Of a stretch of DNA of 19,691 bases, positions 8,121 through 16,274 are shown piece after piece. The notes below the pieces were generated by a model that was given only the letters and a program-made list of their open reading frames with translations, did not search any database and was not told the origin of the DNA. A program made the position numbers and the translations under genes. The stretch's first letter is position 1. Every line of letters starts with the position of its first letter. This DNA comes from CAYQOX01 sp964419335 (GTDB lineage: Bacteria > Hinthialibacterota > Hinthialibacteria > Hinthialibacterales > Hinthialibacteraceae): positions 1 to 19,691 of the forward strand of contig CAYQOX010000064.1 of NCBI GenBank assembly GCA_964419335.1, read 5' to 3'.

Positions 8121-9067
8121 AAGATTCGCTTTTGCACCCGGTAATAGGGAGTTTTTACCCCGCCAAAATGGCGTTTGAACTGCTCTACGCCAGATAACCC
8201 AGCGCTTGCCCCAAAATTAAATTGACGAAAACCTCTTTCGCATGCATCTTGAATGATCTTGGCCATTAAAACTTTCGATCCGTTCCACTGAGAAAAACGG
8301 GGATCGTTGGCTCCAGCAAAATATTGTACCTCTCCCTTGCCATAAAACATCAAATCAGCTGCCAGCAGGCTCTTTTCTTTATAAGCAATCCAAAGACGCA
8401 TCCCTTTTAGTGGTTTTTCTTTTAGTTTTGTGAAGAAGGCATCCGGCAAGATTTCAACATTTTCCCACTGTTGGCAGCACTGCTTGTACAACTCATGAAA
8501 ATGCTTTATTGAATCAGCATGATTACTCCAATAGACCTTAACTCCTGAGTCTTTTCCTTTGCGTATCGCCGTACGGGTACGCGCTTGAATTTGATTCTTC
8601 CATATCTCCGAAAAGTCCTCTCTCATTGTAAGGCAATGAGTGGAAACGATATTGGATTTTCCTGCTTCTGTGTTTTGTCCGTAGATTTCAGAATCACTTG
8701 GAGAGAGATTCATTTCACAGAGGGGTTTTCGAAGTGATACCACATGTTTCATAGCGGTTTTTATGTGATTTTCATCCAATGGACGAGTGGATAAAAGTCC
8801 GCCATAGGTTCCCCAGGGCAATGATTCTAGCTTGTACAATCCCCATTTTTTAGGCATCGCGATCAAAAGGAATATTGCCTCAACTCCATCAGAAAAGCGA
8901 AACCAACGATGTTCAATTTTTGCATGTGGAAAAAGCGAAACCAAAAAATTAGACCATTCCTGGGTTTGAAAGTAAGAATAGTAGTCACGTTGTCTTAGGA
9001 TGGTATTCCAGACTTCAATACATTCTCTATTTTCTAACGTTGCACTTTCGGTAATCGTTAATTTCAT
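8108..9067 (-). CDS. FemAB-like / BioF2-type GNAT acyltransferase
   Basis: This 319-aa cytoplasmic protein has the double-GNAT architecture of the FemAB/peptidoglycan-bridge and BioF2-like acetyltransferase families. Visible hallmarks are WGTYGGLL in the first lobe, the QARTRTAIRKGKDSGV segment, and a C-terminal GNAT block (GSKVLMAKIIQDACERGF, FNFGAS, GVEQFKRHFGG). Classical members transfer amino acids from aminoacyl-tRNA to peptidoglycan precursors. Members in glycan loci are thought to acylate or aminoacylate polysaccharide precursors, so the substrate is open. Its ATG overlaps the stop of the preceding glycosyltransferase gene by 4 bases (ATGA), implying translational coupling and a shared pathway. 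The end overlaps the convergent membrane-protein gene by 13 bases. Confidence 0.8.
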   Translation of the reverse strand: MKLTITESATLENRECIEVWNTILRQRDYYSYFQTQEWSNFLVSLFPHAKIEHRWFRFSDGVEAIFLLIAMPKKWGLYKLESLPWGTYGGLLSTRPLDENHIKTAMKHVVSLRKPLCEMNLSPSDSEIYGQNTEAGKSNIVSTHCLTMREDFSEIWKNQIQARTRTAIRKGKDSGVKVYWSNHADSIKHFHELYKQCCQQWENVEILPDAFFTKLKEKPLKGMRLWIAYKEKSLLAADLMFYGKGEVQYFAGANDPRFSQWNGSKVLMAKIIQDACERGFRQFNFGASAGLSGVEQFKRHFGGVKTPYYRVQKRIFYSS

Positions 9068-10695
9068 GATTCATATTTCGTTAATAGCGTATCCAGTTCT
9101 TGGTGGGGTTTCATCGTGATGACCCGAAAATCCCCGATTCGCTTGATTTCTGAAGATACCCCAAGTAACTCGTGTATTGTAGGGATGATACTTAACGTTA
9201 CACGATTCTCCCGGCAGGTTTTTAAAATATGCAAAAGATCCTTCATCGGAATTTCGGGGTCTGCAATCAGCACTTCATCCACTTTTCGCGCAGGCAGCAG
9301 ACGTTCTAGATCGTTTAGCGTTCCCCATAACGGAATGGGCAATTCTTGCTCTTCCTCCTGAGCATCAAGAGAAATACATCCGATGGGTACATTGCCCAAT
9401 TCGGGACGCTGAATCATAGCTTGAGCAATTTTTTTGGTCGAATCGTTGGTTCCCAAAATGAGTATACGGTCGAGGTTTATCCCAATTTTATGTAAAAAAT
9501 ATTCGAATTGATGAAACAGGCAGCGCCAAGCGCAAAGAGATAAGAAGTAGGCGAGCCCAAAAAATCCAAAGACCATACGTGAAAAGCCCAGGAAGGATTC
9601 TTGACGAAATATATCTTTAAAAATAAATTGAAATGCGATTAACAGAAAGACCGTTGTTAGTGAAGCTTTAAGAACTTGATAAATCAAGCTGGAGAGAGGG
9701 ATGTATTTATCCCGCTCATAAAGACGGTGAAAAGCCAGCGAAACAATAGCGAAGAAAGCAGAGAAGAGCATTAATTCGCTATAGGCTGGCATCTCTAAAA
9801 GAGGTTTCCCCACAAAAGGGTCATATTGATTGGAAAAAACACCACTTCGGAAGTAGAACCAATAAGAAAATAAAAAACACATAGGAGCCAAGACTGCATC
9901 CACCATGCCTAGGATCACAGGCCGAACCCAGAGGGCAATTTTCTTTTGCGTGCGGTAAGTAAACCGGTCTAACAGTAATAGAAAAAAGTAGGGTGCATGA
10001 GTCATTAACCGCTTCCCAATCTGTCGTGGACGCTGGAAAAAGCGGTATAATCCTTCCCCTCCAAGGGCTTGCACCCATCGGGGAGCACGTTTCTCCCGGC
10101 CGGTAATAAAATTAAAGGCCCCGCCAATCCCCATAGAAACCGAGACGTTAAGCTTTTCCTTATTTTTATCAATCCACAATTCCATGCGGGGGCTGCGCAT
10201 GGCTACAAAAAGGACATCAGGCTTGGCTGTTCGCACGGCCTCAATCGCTTTTTCTTCTTCTTGAGGATTATTCTCAAATCCATAGGGAGGGGAATAGGTT
10301 CCCGCTACTTGCAGCCCTGGAATATCGCGGCTTAGGATTTCAGCTGTCTTTTGTGCAATATCGCCTTCCCCCCCAAAGAAATAGACGCGATATCCTTCTT
10401 TTGCGGCCATACGACAAATGGCCGGTACCATGTCCACACCTGTGATTCGCGCTTTGAGCGGAGTACGATGAAAGTAAGAAGCGAACACAATTTGCATTCC
10501 ATCGGCCAAGACAAGATCGGCCTCGCTGTACATACGGCCAAAAATTGGATCGCGTCGGGCTCTGACCACCTGTTCGATTGCGGGGGTTACAATATGGTGG
10601 GGCTTGCCGCTGCGAATCATCTTACGTATATGATCGAGCGCTTCCTCCCATGAGACGTTATCAATTTCCACACCAAGTATTTCTATGCGATCCAT
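9064..10695 (-). CDS. Hybrid WecG/TagA/CpsF glycosyltransferase fused to WbaP-like membrane/Rossmann half
   Basis: This 543-aa protein has two parts. Residues 1 to about 245 form a complete WecG/TagA/CpsF (GT26) domain, which transfers N-acetylmannosamine-type sugars to lipid-linked intermediates at the membrane. Thr37, the ADG motif with Asp65, Arg83 and the C-terminal membrane-contacting RFFQRPRQIGKR segment are present. The positions usually Asn and Gln are Ala39 and Met171. Residues from about 255 on give four membrane helices (about 258-282, 303-322, 334-358, 372-393). A Rossmann-like domain follows (DRILILGTND near 408, PLWGTLNDLE, KVDEVLIADPE), as in the N-terminal part of WbaP/WcaJ polyprenyl-phosphate sugar-1-phosphate transferases. 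The catalytic transferase domain that should follow is absent. It is coupled to the FemAB-like gene. Confidence 0.85.
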   Translation of the reverse strand: MDRIEILGVEIDNVSWEEALDHIRKMIRSGKPHHIVTPAIEQVVRARRDPIFGRMYSEADLVLADGMQIVFASYFHRTPLKARITGVDMVPAICRMAAKEGYRVYFFGGEGDIAQKTAEILSRDIPGLQVAGTYSPPYGFENNPQEEEKAIEAVRTAKPDVLFVAMRSPRMELWIDKNKEKLNVSVSMGIGGAFNFITGREKRAPRWVQALGGEGLYRFFQRPRQIGKRLMTHAPYFFLLLLDRFTYRTQKKIALWVRPVILGMVDAVLAPMCFLFSYWFYFRSGVFSNQYDPFVGKPLLEMPAYSELMLFSAFFAIVSLAFHRLYERDKYIPLSSLIYQVLKASLTTVFLLIAFQFIFKDIFRQESFLGFSRMVFGFFGLAYFLSLCAWRCLFHQFEYFLHKIGINLDRILILGTNDSTKKIAQAMIQRPELGNVPIGCISLDAQEEEQELPIPLWGTLNDLERLLPARKVDEVLIADPEIPMKDLLHILKTCRENRVTLSIIPTIHELLGVSSEIKRIGDFRVITMKPHQELDTLLTKYES

Positions 10696-10748
10696 TGTCT
10701 TTTTGCCGTTTGTTGCCGTGGATTGAAACTACGATTTGCTGCTTCCCC

Positions 10749-10776
10749 TTGCATGCTCAAAGGTTCTTTGCATAAT
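10749..10776 (+). promoter_or_regulatory. Candidate promoter of queE
   Basis: TTGCAT (10749-10754) and CATAAT (10771-10776) are 16 bases apart, 39 bases before the queE start. The 119-base region is shared with the divergent glycosyltransferase gene. Confidence 0.4.
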
Positions 10777-10814
10777 TTTCTTCGCACCACGAATCTTCGT
10801 AATAAGGTTGTATC

Positions 10815-11456
10815 ATGAATATCTCGGAAATATACCGTAGTATACAAGGTGAATCAACATACGCCGGTCTCCCGTGTACTTTTATTCGCACCGCGGGATG
10901 CCGGTTGCGATGCGTATACTGCGATACGGATTATGCCTTACTTCCTAGCGCAGGAAAAGAGATATCTCTTGATGTGATTCTTACCCGCGCCAGAAACGTG
11001 GGTCTGGATTTAGTCGAAATTACAGGAGGCGAGCCTCTGGAACAAACCGAGACCTCCGAACTTTGTCAAAGGTTACTTCATGAAGGCGCTAAAGTTTTGA
11101 TCGAAACTTCAGGAGCCTATTCGATCGCCCCTTTGCCCAAAGAGACCGTCAAAATTATGGATATCAAAACTCCCGCTAGCCGCATGGAAAAACGAAATCA
11201 TTGGGATAATTTTTCCTATCTCCAACCGTGGGATGAATTAAAATTTGTATTGATGAATCGCGAAGATTTTGACTGGTCGGTCAATCTCTGTCAACAATAT
11301 AATCTTTTTAATCGCTTTACGATCCATTTTTCTCCCGCATTTGTTGAACTTGAGGCCGATACCTTGGCTAAATGGATTTTAGAGGAAAAAATACCGGTTC
11401 GGCTTCAATTACAATTGCACAAATTTATTTGGTCTTCACAAAAACGTGGAGTTTAA
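10815..11456 (+). CDS. queE: QueE, 7-carboxy-7-deazaguanine synthase
   Basis: QueE is a radical-SAM enzyme that contracts the ring of 6-carboxytetrahydropterin to 7-carboxy-7-deazaguanine, the second committed step towards preQ0 and queuosine. The 213-aa protein opens with the family's EIYRSIQGES and GLPCTFIRTAGC segments. The cluster cysteines are Cys29, Cys33 and Cys36 (CRLRCVYC, the CxxxCxxC pattern), and TGGEP binds SAM. An AAGG ribosome site lies about 8 bases before ATG 10815. queC follows about 100 bases downstream, so the two consecutive enzymes are adjacent. queD and folE are not in this window. I looked for a preQ1-I riboswitch in the leader and did not find one. Confidence 0.95.
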   Translation: MNISEIYRSIQGESTYAGLPCTFIRTAGCRLRCVYCDTDYALLPSAGKEISLDVILTRARNVGLDLVEITGGEPLEQTETSELCQRLLHEGAKVLIETSGAYSIAPLPKETVKIMDIKTPASRMEKRNHWDNFSYLQPWDELKFVLMNREDFDWSVNLCQQYNLFNRFTIHFSPAFVELEADTLAKWILEEKIPVRLQLQLHKFIWSSQKRGV

Positions 11457-11555
11457 CCGTAATCAATATTTTCATTTATACTATGGCTTTCATGGAATTT
11501 CGGATGCGAGTAGTATGAATAGAAAATCTTTATTAATGATAGTAAATTGCGAGAA

Positions 11556-12251
11556 ATGAATTCAGCAGCACGAGCCATTGTTTTATTAAGCGGCGGTTTG
11601 GACTCGGCAACGGTTTTGGCGATCGCGCGTCATGAGGGGTATGAATGCTCGGCGCTTAGTTTTTCTTATGGACAGCGCCATGAGATTGAATTGAACGCGG
11701 CGAAACAAATCGCTGCAGATTTTGGCCTTACGGATCATCGCGTAGTCACAATTGATCTGCGTCAATTTGGTTCTTCCGCCTTGACGGATGAAATCGAAGT
11801 ACCGAAAAATCGTTCTTTAGATCAACCTGATCAACATATCCCAATTACCTACGTACCTGCTCGCAATATTATTTTTCTTTCGTATGCTTTAGCTTTTGCC
11901 GAAGTGACTGACAGCCGACACATTTTTATTGGAGTTAATGCCTTGGATTATAGCGGTTATCCTGATTGCCGTCCTTCGTTTATTAAAGCGTTCCAAGAAA
12001 TGGCGAATGTTGGTACCAAAGCCGGTGTTGAAGGCCATCCCTTTCAAATTCATACTCCGCTCCTTTCGATGACCAAAGCGGATATTATTCGTCGAGGCAT
12101 GGAATTGGAGGTAAACTTTGCCCATACGCATAGTTGCTATGATCCCCAACCTTCTTCACTTCATTGCGGACAGTGTGATAGCTGTCAATTACGAAAAAAA
12201 GGATTTCAAGAAGCGAATGTCCCTGATCCAACAGAATATACCCATGATTAA
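11556..12251 (+). CDS. queC: QueC, 7-cyano-7-deazaguanine synthase
   Basis: QueC converts 7-carboxy-7-deazaguanine, ATP and ammonia to preQ0 (7-cyano-7-deazaguanine), the precursor of queuosine in tRNA. The PP-loop LSGGLDS (11-17) adenylates the substrate. Further family segments are SFSYGQRH, TYVPARN and NALDYSGYPDCRP. The C-terminal zinc site is Cys194, Cys204, Cys207 and Cys210. I chose ATG 11556 (231 aa), which starts just before the PP-loop strand; a TTG three codons upstream (11547) is possible. No strong ribosome site is present. The last codons overlap the start of the following lipoprotein gene by 8 bases, so translation of the two is probably coupled. Confidence 0.95.
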   Translation: MNSAARAIVLLSGGLDSATVLAIARHEGYECSALSFSYGQRHEIELNAAKQIAADFGLTDHRVVTIDLRQFGSSALTDEIEVPKNRSLDQPDQHIPITYVPARNIIFLSYALAFAEVTDSRHIFIGVNALDYSGYPDCRPSFIKAFQEMANVGTKAGVEGHPFQIHTPLLSMTKADIIRRGMELEVNFAHTHSCYDPQPSSLHCGQCDSCQLRKKGFQEANVPDPTEYTHD

Positions 12252-14043
12252 ATTAACCCCTTTTCATTGGAAAATCGTTTTCTATTTCATGATTACTTTA
12301 TCTCTCCTGGCGTGTGGTCCTGCTCGATCGCCGGATGAAGAATCCCAAGTTACTGAAAAGAAAAATAATCATGAGACTCCTACACCAACCGATGGGACAA
12401 AGGACACGGCTTATTTCTTGCTGCGTATGGCTTCTCCACGGGAACTCGCGATTCCCCATCCGAATGAAACGATGGTGCTGCGTTCCAGTCATAATCCTGA
12501 TCAGCCTGAAGACGCAGATGTATTCCACGGGGAGTATGAGATGGACGGCGTAACATGGAAAACGGTGCTGGATGAGAAAGGGCCGGGTTGCGTAACCCGC
12601 ATGTGGTTTTCAGGAAATGCCCAAGGCCGTTTGCGTATTTATTTCGACCGTGAGGATGAGCCTCGTGTCGATACGACGATCGAAGAGTTTTATAACGGTG
12701 GATATCGCGAATATTTGAAGGAGATGTTGGTTTTTCCCGAAAATCGTTCAGGCTATGGTTTCATTAGTTACTTCCCCATGCCTTTTGCCCGCCATTGCAC
12801 CGTGATGGTCAGCGACGAGACCCCAAATTTAAAATATCAATTTAATATTTTGAAATATAAGGAAGAAGAAATAATCAAAACGTTTCACCCAACCTTGGAT
12901 GATTCTACCATGCGAGCGTATGAACATGCGAACCAATTCATGAGTTACCTTGCTGCTCACCACTTTCGCAATAAATCTATGACCAGTGAGGATGAAATAA
13001 CGATTCCGGCGAATGAGAGAAAAATGATCGCGAATATTCCCGGTCCAGCAGGATTGGATTACTTTGTCATGAATGTAACTCCCCAGGAAAATAACGTATT
13101 AAATGGAGTACAAATGCAAATTTATTGGGATAATCTTAATAAGCCTGCTGTGGATTGTACCCTAGCTCAATTCTTCGGGCATGCGAAAGTCGATGCTCTT
13201 CCCGAAAATCGCTGGACTTCTCTTTATCTGGGCTATCTTCAGGAGCAAAATATGTTCTATAGTCAGTTTTATATGCCTTTTAAGAAAAAAGCCCAGATTT
13301 TTTTCGAAAATAGTTCCGCAACCGACATCAGTGTTAAATTAGCCTATCATCTCGATTTGGATAATAATCCAGAAGATTTTCATTATTTTTATGCTCGTTC
13401 TAATCATCGCGATATAAGAATCGGTTTTCTCTATCCTTTGATAGAGTTTGAAGGGAAGGGGAACTTTGTTGGTTTAAGTTTGCACGCGGAATCTCAGCAA
13501 GAAGTCGATCCTTTCTTCTTTATGGAAGGGGATGAGTTAATATACATCGATGGAGAGGGTGATCCCTCCCTCGTGGGTACCGGCTTGGATAATTACTTCA
13601 ATGGTGATGATCGCTTTAAAAATGCAGCTTATTTCATGACGCCTACCCATGGCACGGTGTGGAAAAAAGTGGACTCGGTTACGGGTGAGATCAACAGTTA
13701 TCGTTTCCATAATTTAGATTCGATCCCCTTCGAAACATCCTTGATGTATGTTCAGGAGGCTGGATGTCCGATTCAATACTCACAGATGGAGGAAATCAGC
13801 CATGGGGAATTTTCCTGGACGTGCTATTTGTATGGAATTCCAGCTGCAGAAAAAGTACCCCGCAATGAGAAACTATATTATTTTGTTCTTAATGATGAAG
13901 AACTGGGGGCTCCAACCCCGAATTCTCCTTTGATGCGGCAAGGTAAAGTCAATATGAAAGTTCCTCCCGGGCGTTGGTGGATTCACTATGCCCCCATTCA
14001 GAACTTAGAAATAGTAGAACACCGGTTACTTCGTGAGCAATAA
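12244..14043 (+). CDS. DUF2961 (GH172-type) lipoprotein
   Basis: This is a 599-aa lipoprotein of the DUF2961 family. The frame is open further upstream (ATG 12118), but ATG 12244 gives a clean lipoprotein signal: a hydrophobic segment then LLAC with Cys24. The mature protein should therefore be membrane-anchored outside the cytoplasm. DUF2961 founded glycoside hydrolase family GH172 (difructose-anhydride and fructofuranosidase/arabinofuranosidase activities, double jelly-roll fold). Recognisable blocks are GPGCVTRMWF, the DFHYFYARSNHRD strand (about 378-390), FFMEGDELIYIDGE with Glu428, and GTGLDNYF. In the usual GTGTEDYF form a Glu stands 21 residues after the first; here it is Asp449. The substrate is unknown. 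It overlaps queC by 8 bases and the next gene by 1 base. Confidence 0.85.
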   Translation: MIKLTPFHWKIVFYFMITLSLLACGPARSPDEESQVTEKKNNHETPTPTDGTKDTAYFLLRMASPRELAIPHPNETMVLRSSHNPDQPEDADVFHGEYEMDGVTWKTVLDEKGPGCVTRMWFSGNAQGRLRIYFDREDEPRVDTTIEEFYNGGYREYLKEMLVFPENRSGYGFISYFPMPFARHCTVMVSDETPNLKYQFNILKYKEEEIIKTFHPTLDDSTMRAYEHANQFMSYLAAHHFRNKSMTSEDEITIPANERKMIANIPGPAGLDYFVMNVTPQENNVLNGVQMQIYWDNLNKPAVDCTLAQFFGHAKVDALPENRWTSLYLGYLQEQNMFYSQFYMPFKKKAQIFFENSSATDISVKLAYHLDLDNNPEDFHYFYARSNHRDIRIGFLYPLIEFEGKGNFVGLSLHAESQQEVDPFFFMEGDELIYIDGEGDPSLVGTGLDNYFNGDDRFKNAAYFMTPTHGTVWKKVDSVTGEINSYRFHNLDSIPFETSLMYVQEAGCPIQYSQMEEISHGEFSWTCYLYGIPAAEKVPRNEKLYYFVLNDEELGAPTPNSPLMRQGKVNMKVPPGRWWIHYAPIQNLEIVEHRLLREQ

Positions 14044-15713
14044 TGCCTGATTCTACCCACGAATCCCATACCGATAGATCTGCGGTCCCTAGAGGTTTTC
14101 GTATCGCGATGGGAGGGCTTTTTTGTCTCGCCATTGGCTTAGGGCTGCTTTCTGTCTGGAGCCGTTATTTCATCTTTACCGATGGTGCGGTTTATGCCAC
14201 TCTCGGCAAGAATTTAGCGGAAGGGATAGGTCTGAAGTATTGCGGAAGCACTCATCTATTTTACCCACCCGGTTATCCCTTGGCCATCGCGTTATTCTAC
14301 TTAATCGTTCGTAATGCAGAATTAGCGGGGCATTTGGTTTCCTTCTTTGCTTATCTCGGCGCGATGGCATTGACCGCTCGCTTAGCATGGAAAATACGTT
14401 CTTCTCCAGTTTTTGTTTTTTTATCAACCTCGGTGGTTACCTTCCACCCGCTATTTTTTCAATATTCCAGTTTTGTTATGTCAGAAGCGTTATTAGTATG
14501 TGTTGTACTGGCATGTGCTAATATCGCATGGAACTTAGCGCATCGTCCTCACGCCTCAATTTTTTTATGGCTCTCATGGGGATTATTGCTCGGTTATGCC
14601 TATCTCATTCGCGCGGATGGCATTCTTTATGCCCCTTTGCAGGGATTGTTTATTCTTTTATTACAATGGAAGAACTTAAGAGAATGGTGGTATCGCATGG
14701 CCTTGGCCATCGTGGCGATTTTCTTTGTAATGACTCCCTATCTCATCTTAATTCATGAACAAAAAGGCGAGTGGATGCTTTCCCCCAAATCTTCCATCAT
14801 TGTGGAGTATTCCCAAGCTAAAATGGAAGAACATGGTGGAATCGATGAAACTCGTCATACTTCTCAACTTTCCGAAGATGGTGTCACGTTCAAAATCGAT
14901 CATGCCCAAGAAACGTTATTTTCTTTCTTATTCAACCATCCAGATAAGGCTCTCGAACGGGTTCTCTTTTGGACTTCTTTCTTGTTTCGTCAAAATGGAA
15001 TTGCGTTCGGTTGGATTACGATTCCCTTTTTGCTACTCGTATGCTTCACTTTGGGTAAACGGATTTTAAGCCGCAAAACCTTGTTTCTCTTCCTTCATTT
15101 ACTGCCCATTGGGTTGTTTTTATTGCTTTATATTGATCAACGGTTTGTTTTAACGTTTATTCCTTTTATTGGAATCGGCATTGCACGTGGGGTGGAACAA
15201 CTTTGGGTATGGATTGTTCTTTTCCATAAACGTGGAAAAACGAGTTGGTTGCTTTGGATTGGGATTCCATGCTTTTTCCTAGTCGCGATGGTGTTTATTC
15301 CCCAGTATGGTGCTCGCGTGTGGAATAAAGCCAAAATCATTTTAGCTCCCCAATCCAGCTTACCCATGGAACATCGCTATCTGGGTGAATGGATGAGCCG
15401 CCATTTGTCTATTGAGCCTGATACCCGTATTACCCATCGTAATCCCTGGGTAAGTTTTTACGCTGAAGGCTGCCATCGTCGTACTCCCCGTTTTCCAGGG
15501 AAATCAAACGAGGAGTTGGTCGCTCAGTTGGTAAACTGGTGCCATAAAGCCAATATTACTTATGTGGTGGTGGATGCACGCATGACAAAACCGACCATGC
15601 CTCAATTGGCATTTCTAGTGAAACATGACCGCGATTATGATTCACTAGAGCATATCAAAACGATGGAAGGAGATTTACCGAAAATTGTGTTATATCGTGT
15701 GAAAAAAGAGTGA
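14043..15713 (+). CDS. GT-C membrane glycosyltransferase (GT39/ArnT-like)
   Basis: This 556-aa protein has about ten or more membrane helices followed by a soluble periplasmic-type domain (about 440-556). That is the layout of GT-C enzymes such as ArnT and PMT, which use a polyprenyl-phosphate sugar donor on the outer face of the inner membrane. The first extracytoplasmic loop carries the FTDGAVYATLGKNLAEG block with the expected catalytic-type Asp47, and YPPGYP follows at 74-79. The acceptor (protein, lipid or glycan) cannot be read. The start codon overlaps the DUF2961 stop (TAATG), so the two are translationally coupled. It converges with the STAS gene, whose stop is 25 bases away. Confidence 0.8.
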   Translation: MPDSTHESHTDRSAVPRGFRIAMGGLFCLAIGLGLLSVWSRYFIFTDGAVYATLGKNLAEGIGLKYCGSTHLFYPPGYPLAIALFYLIVRNAELAGHLVSFFAYLGAMALTARLAWKIRSSPVFVFLSTSVVTFHPLFFQYSSFVMSEALLVCVVLACANIAWNLAHRPHASIFLWLSWGLLLGYAYLIRADGILYAPLQGLFILLLQWKNLREWWYRMALAIVAIFFVMTPYLILIHEQKGEWMLSPKSSIIVEYSQAKMEEHGGIDETRHTSQLSEDGVTFKIDHAQETLFSFLFNHPDKALERVLFWTSFLFRQNGIAFGWITIPFLLLVCFTLGKRILSRKTLFLFLHLLPIGLFLLLYIDQRFVLTFIPFIGIGIARGVEQLWVWIVLFHKRGKTSWLLWIGIPCFFLVAMVFIPQYGARVWNKAKIILAPQSSLPMEHRYLGEWMSRHLSIEPDTRITHRNPWVSFYAEGCHRRTPRFPGKSNEELVAQLVNWCHKANITYVVVDARMTKPTMPQLAFLVKHDRDYDSLEHIKTMEGDLPKIVLYRVKKE

Positions 15714-15737
15714 GAGAAATGATTTACTATCGCATAC

Positions 15738-16127
15738 TCAGGTTTTATCCGATTCAAACTCAGCGACCGCATCTTCAACTTTTTCATAAACATCCACAAC
15801 TTTATTTAAACCGATAACTTCAAAAGCATGAGCCACCTGCCCAGTAACTCCCGCGCATTTTAATTGACCGCGTAGTTCCTTAACTTCACGAAAGGTGCTG
15901 ATCACAAAACCAATAAAATAAGAATCAACAATCTGGCATTGACTTAAGTCAAAAATAAGATTGTAATTTCGATTTAAAAAGGCTACGGTTAGAACTTGCC
16001 TCATCCGATCAAGAATATCTTCGGTCAATTCACTTTCATCAATATGTATGATGAGACAATGATCTTTTTGCTCGTGCCAGATCGCCATGATGAAAAATCT
16101 TTCGCTTTGATATGTAAGTTGCTTCAT
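15738..16127 (-). CDS. STAS-domain protein, anti-sigma-factor-antagonist type
   Basis: This 129-aa single-domain protein matches the STAS fold of SpoIIAA/RsbV anti-anti-sigma factors. Its pattern is strand, FDLSQCQIVDS (about 59-69), helix, then GLNKVVDVYEKVEDAVAEF. In the canonical site the sequence is D-S-[ST]-G-[LI]-G. Here it is DSYFIG, so Asp68 and Ser69 are kept but the next Ser/Thr and Gly are not. Ser69 could still be phosphorylated by a partner kinase, but none is in the window. An alternative start at ATG 16088 (M14) gives 116 aa and begins nearer the usual N-terminus; neither start has a good ribosome site. It probably regulates a sigma factor or partner-switching module elsewhere. 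Confidence 0.75.
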   Translation of the reverse strand: MKQLTYQSERFFIMAIWHEQKDHCLIIHIDESELTEDILDRMRQVLTVAFLNRNYNLIFDLSQCQIVDSYFIGFVISTFREVKELRGQLKCAGVTGQVAHAFEVIGLNKVVDVYEKVEDAVAEFESDKT

Positions 16128-16221
16128 TCTGTATCTTAATCATAACTCAAATAATTTTAAATGGAAACTCTGTAGTAAAAAAGAATTACTTTTGTTCAGA
16201 AAATATGCGAGAAATGAATCC

Positions 16222-16274
16222 AAAAAAAGAGCCTTGGAAGAGAAATAAGCCGGTTTGGTTTTCTCAAACGGCTC
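16222..16274 (-). terminator. Terminator region of the sodN-sodX operon
   Basis: On the minus strand an inner hairpin GCCGTTTG/CAAACCGGC (16265-16272 and 16249-16257, one bulge) starts right at the sodX stop and is followed by TTATTTCTCTT. An outer GAGCC/GGCTC pair (16270-16274 and 16229-16233) is followed by seven T (16222-16228). The two stems share three bases, so either could form. Confidence 0.55.

Noticed and set aside
8950..9070. Missing PF02397 catalytic domain of the hybrid glycosyltransferase hidden by a frameshift
   Set aside because: The DNA right after its stop already encodes the start of the FemAB-like protein with a 4-base overlap, leaving no room for a remnant.
10751..10800. 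AAAGGTTCTTTGCA, resembling the GGTTC element of a preQ1-I riboswitch upstream of queE
   Set aside because: The matching CCTCT/CCTTT strand for stem P1 and the A-rich tail are absent; a promoter explains the sequence better.
12118..12243. 42-residue extension of the DUF2961 protein into queC
   Set aside because: It would place the lipoprotein signal and Cys far inside the protein; ATG 12244 gives a normal signal peptide with a lipobox at Cys24.
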